NCBI GenBank assembly: GCA_022701365.1
Contig: JAKUHH010000389.1
Coordinates: 124,001-188,000, forward strand
Length of the DNA: 64,000 nt
Reading direction: 5' to 3'
DNA from: Mycocentrospora acerina
Taxonomy: Eukaryota; Ascomycota; Dothideomycetes; Pleosporales
Below, piece by piece: positions 58,368 through 64,000 of this stretch. Position 1 is the stretch's first letter; each line of letters starts with the position of its first letter. Both the position numbers and the translations under genes were made by a program. The notes under the pieces were generated by a model. The model saw only the letters and a list, made by a program, of their open reading frames with translations, searched no databases and was not told the origin of the DNA.

Positions 58368-59475
58368 ATACTTGTGGGTGTGCTTGCGCAGAGTAAGGAT
58401 GATGTGTAATCTTGTCAAGCGATACATTTAGGCTTAGCTATCCTAGCATACTGATTGAGCGTTTATGAGTAAATCAATCGTCTGTAAACACAGCAGGAGA
58501 GCCACTCCAAAGTGAAGGTCTTTTGAACGCATTACTGAGTCATGTACAAGAAAATGGAGCTAATTGCAGACTACATCTACAGGCAAGCCCCTTGTTCTAT
58601 TCACGGAAACGGTCCTACAAAAATCGCTGGCAAAAAGGCTACATGGAATTGGGGAAACAAAAAAGCTTGTAAAATTGAGCTTACAGATGTGTTGCCAACA
58701 TGCCTAAGCGTCTTTCACGACAGGATAAATTAAAAATTTATTTCATGTATTTTATGATTCGAGTATTGAGCTAACCCATTAAAACTAATTTGTTCGGTGG
58801 AGAAACTATAGGCCTTGGACATTACTCGAACCTAAACAATACCTTTAAGCTGTCGGAGATATCAAGAGACCAGTAACTGAGGGGCTTGAATTTGTTAAGA
58901 AATATTTATTGACTTGTGTTTTCTGATATTGAAAAGACACTTCAGCACGATATTTATCTGCCACTCCAAGATGGTAGCAATTTGTAAAAGTTGTAAATTT
59001 AAGAGAAATGGAAATACATTTTAGGAACGTATCACAAACGCTGCTAATGTCATCCCTTATCTTTATTGACTTTTCTCAAAATCGTTGATTTCGATTTTAC
59101 GCACTCTTAAAAACTGTTCGTCATCTTCGTCCTAGATGATTGAAGAGACGGGCGCGGCGGACTCTCAGAGCGTTCGCCAGAGCGACGTTCATGCCAAGAA
59201 AATCTAACTCCCATGCGGAAGGTGTGAATGCTCTGATCTTGGCAACGGCGATCTATTTTCTTGTGACCTTCTTTTCTGGACCCAGCATCGGAACGGAAAA
59301 TACCAGGGCCTCGATAAGAGTGGACCGAAGCACGTCGTGCGCACAAGTGTTCCGGTTTCCCAGGGAACTTGGACGTCTGCCAAAGGTGGAGAAAAACTGC
59401 TATATGAAATGGGGGCCCCGGAACATGCTGGCTCGCTTTGTCGAATAGTCTCAATTCAAAGTCTCGGACTCAAAC
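58368..59475. other. Intergenic, no gene seen
   Basis: AT-rich except for the last 300 bp before the peptidase ATG, which carry spurious open frames on both strands. Confidence 0.5.
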
Positions 59476-61179
59476 ATGAAGGTTCAGACTTCTTTGATCG
59501 TGTCGCTTGCTGCGCAGGTGCTGGCGAGCCCTGGATATGCGCAAAATGACAACAAAGCCCGTCCATTAGTTTCGTCAAAGGCACTGCAGAATGAGATCAA
59601 GACTGACAAGTACGCTCGGATTCAATTGAGCCAATTTTTTCTGATGCTGACTTTACGCAAGGTTGATGGCAAACTTGGTCGAACTCGACAAGATCGCAAA
59701 AGCGAACGGTGGCAACCGTGCATTTGGACTACCTGGATACGCCGCATCCGTCGACTTTATCCTTAAGAAGACTAAGAAGTCGAAAAACTTCCGTACCTGG
59801 ACGCAGGATTTCCCGGCCATATTCCAGGAAGTCACATCGATTGACTTTAGTGTCGGCAATACCTCGTACTATGTCATCGGACTTACGTACTCGCCCTCGA
59901 CAACTCCCGAGGGTGTGACTGCACCGCTTGTCCTTGGTCCTCTGGGTACAGAGGCTTGCAAAAATGATGCGTATAACAGTCTCAACGTAAAAGGAAAGAT
60001 TGTTTTGGTAGAGCGTGGAACATGTCCCACTGGTGGTACGCTCGCCGGCCGTGTGAGGCCTGCCGCAGCTGCTGGAGCTGCGGCTGTTGTTATCTACAAC
60101 AAGTACGTTTGTCTAAATCTTTCAAAAAGTTTCTTTATTGATCTTGTTCTGTAGCGTCGAAACTAAAGTTACTGGTGGAACCTTGTCCGCTCCTGACCCA
60201 ATAGGATTTGTCCCGGGAAGCTTCATCAACCAGGTTGACGGCGTTGCTCTCGCTGCACGAATTACTGCTGGAGAGAACATTACGGCTCACTTCCAGCAAA
60301 CCCAGGTTCTTGAGAACAGGACGACCCAGAACGTGTTCACAGAGACTATCGAAGGAGACCCCAACAACGTCATCGTGCTAGGCGCACATCTCGACAGCGT
60401 TCAAGCTGGCCCAGGTAAATTTAAAAACTCTATTAACTAGTCACATTCCTAATTTTCAATTAGGTATCAACGACGACGGATCTGGAACCACCCTGCTCCT
60501 GGAGGTCAAGGCTGCCCTCGAAAAGTTCAAGGTCAAGAACAAGGTTCGATTTTGCTGGTGGGGCGCTGAAGAGCTGGGACTCGTTGGATCGAAGTACTAC
60601 ACTCAAAATTTGAAGGTGTCGGAACGAAATAGCATTCTCACTTACCTCAACTTCGACATGGTTTCCCGCGGAACATTCAATGTCTTCGATGGAGATGGCA
60701 GCACCTACAACCTGACTGGCGCACCTGGTTCCGGTACCATCGAGAAGTTGTTCGTTGATGATTTGGTCAAGAAGGGAATCAATGTGACTGCAGCACAGTT
60801 CACTGGAGGTAGCGACTACCAGTCTTTCATGAACATTGGAAAGCCAGTTGGAGGCATGAACACCGGTACTCGACCCGACCAGGATCCTTGCTACCACCAG
60901 GCTTGCGACACAATTGAGAACCCGAACCCCAACACTCTGACCGTCATTTCCAAGGTAAGTCGTATTAGGAGAGATGGATGCAAGAATTGAAGAAATGAAA
61001 AACTTACGCTGATACAGGCCGCTGCACACGTGCTTTCGATCCTCGCAGTCAATGGCGAGAAGTTGATTCCTCAGAGCCCCGCCAACGCTACGACAATCAC
61101 CGCGAGAGGCCTCACCGGAAACGATTTTGAGTGGGCAAACCTTGAGGGCGAACATAACGACTGCGGTCATGATGTTTGA
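59476..61179 (+). CDS. Secreted M28 family aminopeptidase (PA-domain type)
   Basis: Five exons, 59476-59609, 59662-60102, 60155-60414, 60464-60954 and 61018-61179, give 495 residues. The signal peptide is MKVQTSLIVSLAAQVLASPG. A protease-associated (PA) domain with VLVERGTCP and AAGAAAVVIYN is inserted near residues 110-210. The di-zinc site is complete: H and D in GAHLDSV, the bridging D in GINDDGSGT, EE in WWGAEELG, D in NFDMV and H in CYHQACDT. The layout is that of yeast aminopeptidase Y and the fungal leucine aminopeptidase 2 group, which release N-terminal residues from peptides outside the cell or in vacuoles. The antisense frame at 60460-61224 is a shadow. Confidence 0.95.
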
Positions 61180-63213
61180 GAGTATAGAGTTTAGGAGTGG
61201 CGTAGTGAAGTGTATTTTTGACAAGGATTAAATGTGTAATCAGAAGATGATACGAAGGCATGAAGAGATGAATACAAAACTTACAATTAAGTCAATATGG
61301 CTTTTCTGTAGGAGTCAACTGAACGAATCGTTAATCTTTTACCCGTTGATACTTTTCGTTGCAATAGGACCTACCAAATGTTCCTCGTAGAGTACTGATA
61401 TGTGCAAGGCTCACTACTGAACCTGAGACTAGCTTTCCTGTGGAGTCTGCTGTCACGGGGAGAATGCTCGAAACTCACAATTCATCAAACGGTGCTAGTG
61501 GCATTATGAGAATCTCGTCAGTATATTGCGTAAACTATCTTGCTAGCGATCAGCTTGAATATTCCAGCTCATATGGTAGTAGTGTCACATGCATCGTCTT
61601 TTAGACGCTACAACTCAGATCACAAAAGTAATACTTCTGTGGGCTACCTTCAATGCCTTTAGTACCAATGGCGGTCAGGTAAGCTGTAGCACATTTGGAG
61701 AATACAACCCCTGTTTCATCATCATCAATTGGTTTCTATAAAGTACTTCAAGACCTACATCCCTTGTTTGTGTAAGCTAATCAGAAAAATAAATTCCAGG
61801 TTTCAGCATCAACCAGCTCCAACGCAGTACCCTATAAGTTGTTGGGTCGTTTCCTTTTTGTGGATTATTTCGGACTATACCAGCCCCTGTGCTCATTTAC
61901 CGTCAGCCATCTGCGCAACAATGGAATTATTGATAGTCAGCGTAGCAGGCCTGACAATAATGATGTCATCACCAATAACGTCCTTGTTCATACCACCCTG
62001 CGGCTGCTACTAGGCCTGCTCGCCGCAAATTACAGCGAGATTGTGGCGCTTGCTAAGCACAACCTAGCGACCTGATTTTCTTGCTAAGTTTATGAGACGA
62101 TTCGTAATTGTAGTCGTTTAGTCTGAGCTATTGTTTAACCCATTGAGCTCTGAATATCCCGTGTCAAATCGATACGAAGCTTTGATGATAGTTGTAGCTT
62201 GGATACATATGACTGACCTTGCATCTTCTTATAGGTATTGTGGGTTTCGGTATTGTGTTCCGTCTTCAGTCCGGGTGGTTAGCTACTCCAGGACTAGGAT
62301 GAGGGTTGGAATGAGTAGGCCCGAAGTCAGATCTAGGCTTCTTTTCATTGCGCTATGGATCCCTGCTACTTTCGGGCTCTTTAGATATTGTTGCATATTT
62401 TGATCGTGAAATTTTGTTCGCTTTAAACTTGGGATCAAGATCCAGATCAGAGACAAGAGAGAGTAGCTTCCGTCGTTGCCGTCAGCACGCTGTAGGATTT
62501 GCCACACGATCAAATTACTGCTTGAGGTAATAGTAGGTGTCGGTAACAAATTCGAATGTTTATTTATATTCTTAAATTTCTTCTCTTACTTGATTATTAT
62601 TCATGAGTAACGGTATTGAAATAAAGTTCCGAAGAAAAGAAGTTCACAAAACTTGAGCCACTGATGTATATGGGGGGGTATGACGAAGGTTGATGTAGGC
62701 AGCATTGAAGGCCACATTGATGGATTCAGAAATGGTTTGTTTAGCAACAAGAGAGGCGGTCAAGTGAAGAGAAGTTCGATCAGATTTTTCTAATAAGCTC
62801 TACTTTTTTGTCGCGCCCATCTTTCACTGTTTGCTGCATGAAACACTTGTCACCAGTCACGGACTGTCATGTGAAGCAGCCCCCCCTCCTATTTCCATCT
62901 CTCCCCCCGATACTATTACTTCTGATTCGCTGCTGTCTTTCACGCTGTTCTGGGTGTTTTTTTCTGTTTCTTCCTTTCCTGTTCCACCATAGAGCCATAT
63001 CACTACATACATTGTCCACCAATTTTCGACAACCAGCTTTATTTTCTTCATTGTTTTACTCTTGATCGACGCAGAAGTCTCATTACTACAAGTCACAATT
63101 AAGCAATCGATCAGAGTGGCGTCGTGTTCACGTAATCCTACGTCGGTGGATCAGAATCTACCTCATCCGACCCTCACCTCGCCATTTCTCGACAACCATC
63201 AACATCACTCACC
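61180..63213. other. Intergenic, 2.0 kb, one unexplained open frame
   Basis: An open frame from about 61806 to 62075 begins after an ATTCCAG acceptor-like site and reads plausibly (LLGRFLFVDYFGLYQ), but I cannot attach a start exon or a family. The right part (62875-63000) is strongly CT-rich and is the likely promoter and leader of the gene at 63214. Confidence 0.35.
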
Positions 63214-63912
63214 ATGAATTACACAAGAATTATAGATAAACACTTTACTGAAGCTTTCAACGAGGCTAATGCCCACTTCAACGCCGACGAGCTGGACGAG
63301 TGCATCGCTAAGGCTCAGAAGCTCCTTGCCGAACCTGCTATCCCACGGTACCACAAGATGAAGACTCTTGTGCTGCTTGGCGCAACTCTGGGTGATTGGG
63401 GTGAAGCAAATGAATGCTGTATACAGGCAGACGCACTATGGCGAACAACAAGGGCATGGCATCCTAAAGGCGAGAATGCTTTTATCGACGGGTATCTGAT
63501 AGAGATTCGCAAATCACTCGATGAGCTGTCAGTTGTGATAGGTGAAGAGCAGCGGGAATGTTTTGACCTCGAGATGGATGATGACAACGAGGATGATGAC
63601 AGCGAGGATAATGACGACGAGGATGATGACGACGAGGATGACGACGACGAGGATGACGACGACGACGGTGAAGATGAGGACAGGGACGAGGATGAGGACG
63701 AAGAAATGGGAGAGAGCGACTACGGTATGGACGGAGAGGGGGAGGAGATTAAAGAATCAAAGGAAAAGGAGGACAAGGATGAACACGACGATGAACACTT
63801 CCACATCGTCGTGCAGACACCTTCTGAGAACTTGACGAACACAACGGTGACTGCAGATGTAGAAAATGGATTCAACAAGGTACATAGTCTCTACAACTCA
63901 CGACATCTTTAG
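63214..63912 (+). CDS. TPR-like protein with a long Asp/Glu-rich tail
   Basis: 232 residues from ATG 63214 (caccATGaa). Residues 1-105 look like paired helices of a TPR-like fold (AEPAIPRYHKMKTLVLLGA and EANECCIQADALWR). I associate this pattern with an expanded Pleosporales family; that is from memory. Residues 120-195 are almost only Asp, Glu and Lys, encoded by GAY/GAR repeats at 63576-63780. A GTACAT donor-like site at 63881 directly after NGFNK could start an intron, so the last 11 residues may be intron read-through and the gene may continue past the window. Function is unknown; acidic tails often bind histones or basic proteins. Confidence 0.7.
   Translation: MNYTRIIDKHFTEAFNEANAHFNADELDECIAKAQKLLAEPAIPRYHKMKTLVLLGATLGDWGEANECCIQADALWRTTRAWHPKGENAFIDGYLIEIRKSLDELSVVIGEEQRECFDLEMDDDNEDDDSEDNDDEDDDDEDDDDEDDDDDGEDEDRDEDEDEEMGESDYGMDGEGEEIKESKEKEDKDEHDDEHFHIVVQTPSENLTNTTVTADVENGFNKVHSLYNSRHL
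63576..63780 (+). repeat. GAY/GAR low-complexity tract encoding an acidic run
   Basis: GATGACGACGAGGATGAC-type units recur in tandem with small variations, fully in frame. Slippage should make the length variable between strains. Confidence 0.85.
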
Positions 63913-64000
63913 CTTAAGCCGTACCACAGTTAACCCTAAACATCAACCCTGCTTCTCCAAGCATCAACTGTGACAACACCCGGGATCCCTTTCGGGCAAC

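Noticed and set aside
59140..59448. 102-codon frame just upstream of the peptidase
   Set aside because: Overlaps an equally long antisense frame, no known domain, and ends 27 bp before the peptidase ATG in its likely leader.
60460..61224. 254-codon antisense frame
   Set aside because: It lies opposite the M28 peptidase, whose spliced frame has complete metal ligands; the antisense frame matches no family and starts without support.
1..64000. tRNA genes and CRISPR arrays
   Set aside because: No GGTTCRANYCC B-box with matching cloverleaf was found by eye, and no spaced short repeats; CRISPR is not expected in a fungal nucleus.

Overview
The window reads as genomic DNA of a filamentous ascomycete (Pezizomycotina). 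Nearly all genes carry short introns of 43 to 124 nt with GTRNGT donors, CTAAC-like branch sites and YAG acceptors. 5S rRNA genes are dispersed singly among protein genes, as in Neurospora and its relatives. Enzyme content suits a plant-associated or saprotrophic species: family 3 pectate lyase, GH79 glycosidase, secreted M28 peptidase, carboxylesterase and vanillyl-alcohol-oxidase-like flavoenzyme. The TPR-like gene with an acidic tail at the right end resembles a family I associate with Pleosporales (Dothideomycetes); that placement is from memory and tentative. Exon structures below were built by hand from splice signals and frame continuity.

Layout. 0.4 to 3.3 kb: a 5S gene and a three-exon C2H2 zinc-finger protein. 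5.7 to 15.3 kb: a possible extracellular-polysaccharide locus with a chitin-binding NodB deacetylase, a nucleotide-sugar 6-dehydrogenase, a chitin-synthase-like GT2 polymerase divergent from the dehydrogenase, and a membrane acyltransferase 3 protein. 16.2 kb: second 5S gene. 17.1 to 30.4 kb: a catabolic-looking cluster with a C2H2/fungal-type transcription factor, a cytochrome P450 interrupted by one in-frame TAG, a flavin monooxygenase, a type-B carboxylesterase and a VAO-like oxidase. CCCCACA-type motifs recur in their promoters. 31.8 kb: third 5S gene. 32.8 kb: a TauD-type dioxygenase behind a duplicated 69-bp promoter module.

35.5 to 43.3 kb: an F-box protein, a TetX/salicylate-hydroxylase-type FAD monooxygenase and a TDT-family dicarboxylate/sulfite-type transporter. 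45.3 kb: a small Ser/acidic protein. 47.4 to 49.1 kb: a GPI-anchored GH79 enzyme. 53.0 to 54.5 kb: a pectate lyase followed by a decayed copy of its last exon. 55.3 to 58.4 kb: a 1011-residue von Willebrand A-domain protein of unknown job. 59.5 to 61.2 kb: an M28 aminopeptidase. 63.2 kb: the acidic TPR-like protein, possibly continuing past the window.

How the genes may work together. The 5.7 to 15.3 kb set could make a precursor uronate, polymerise it, then deacetylate and acylate the polymer. The 17 to 30 kb set could hydroxylate, cleave and oxidise phenolic or ester substrates under its own zinc-finger regulator. Both are inferences from gene content. Several long intergenic stretches (6.8 to 8.6, 30.4 to 31.8, 37.7 to 39.8 and 49.1 to 53.0 kb) show no gene I can support.
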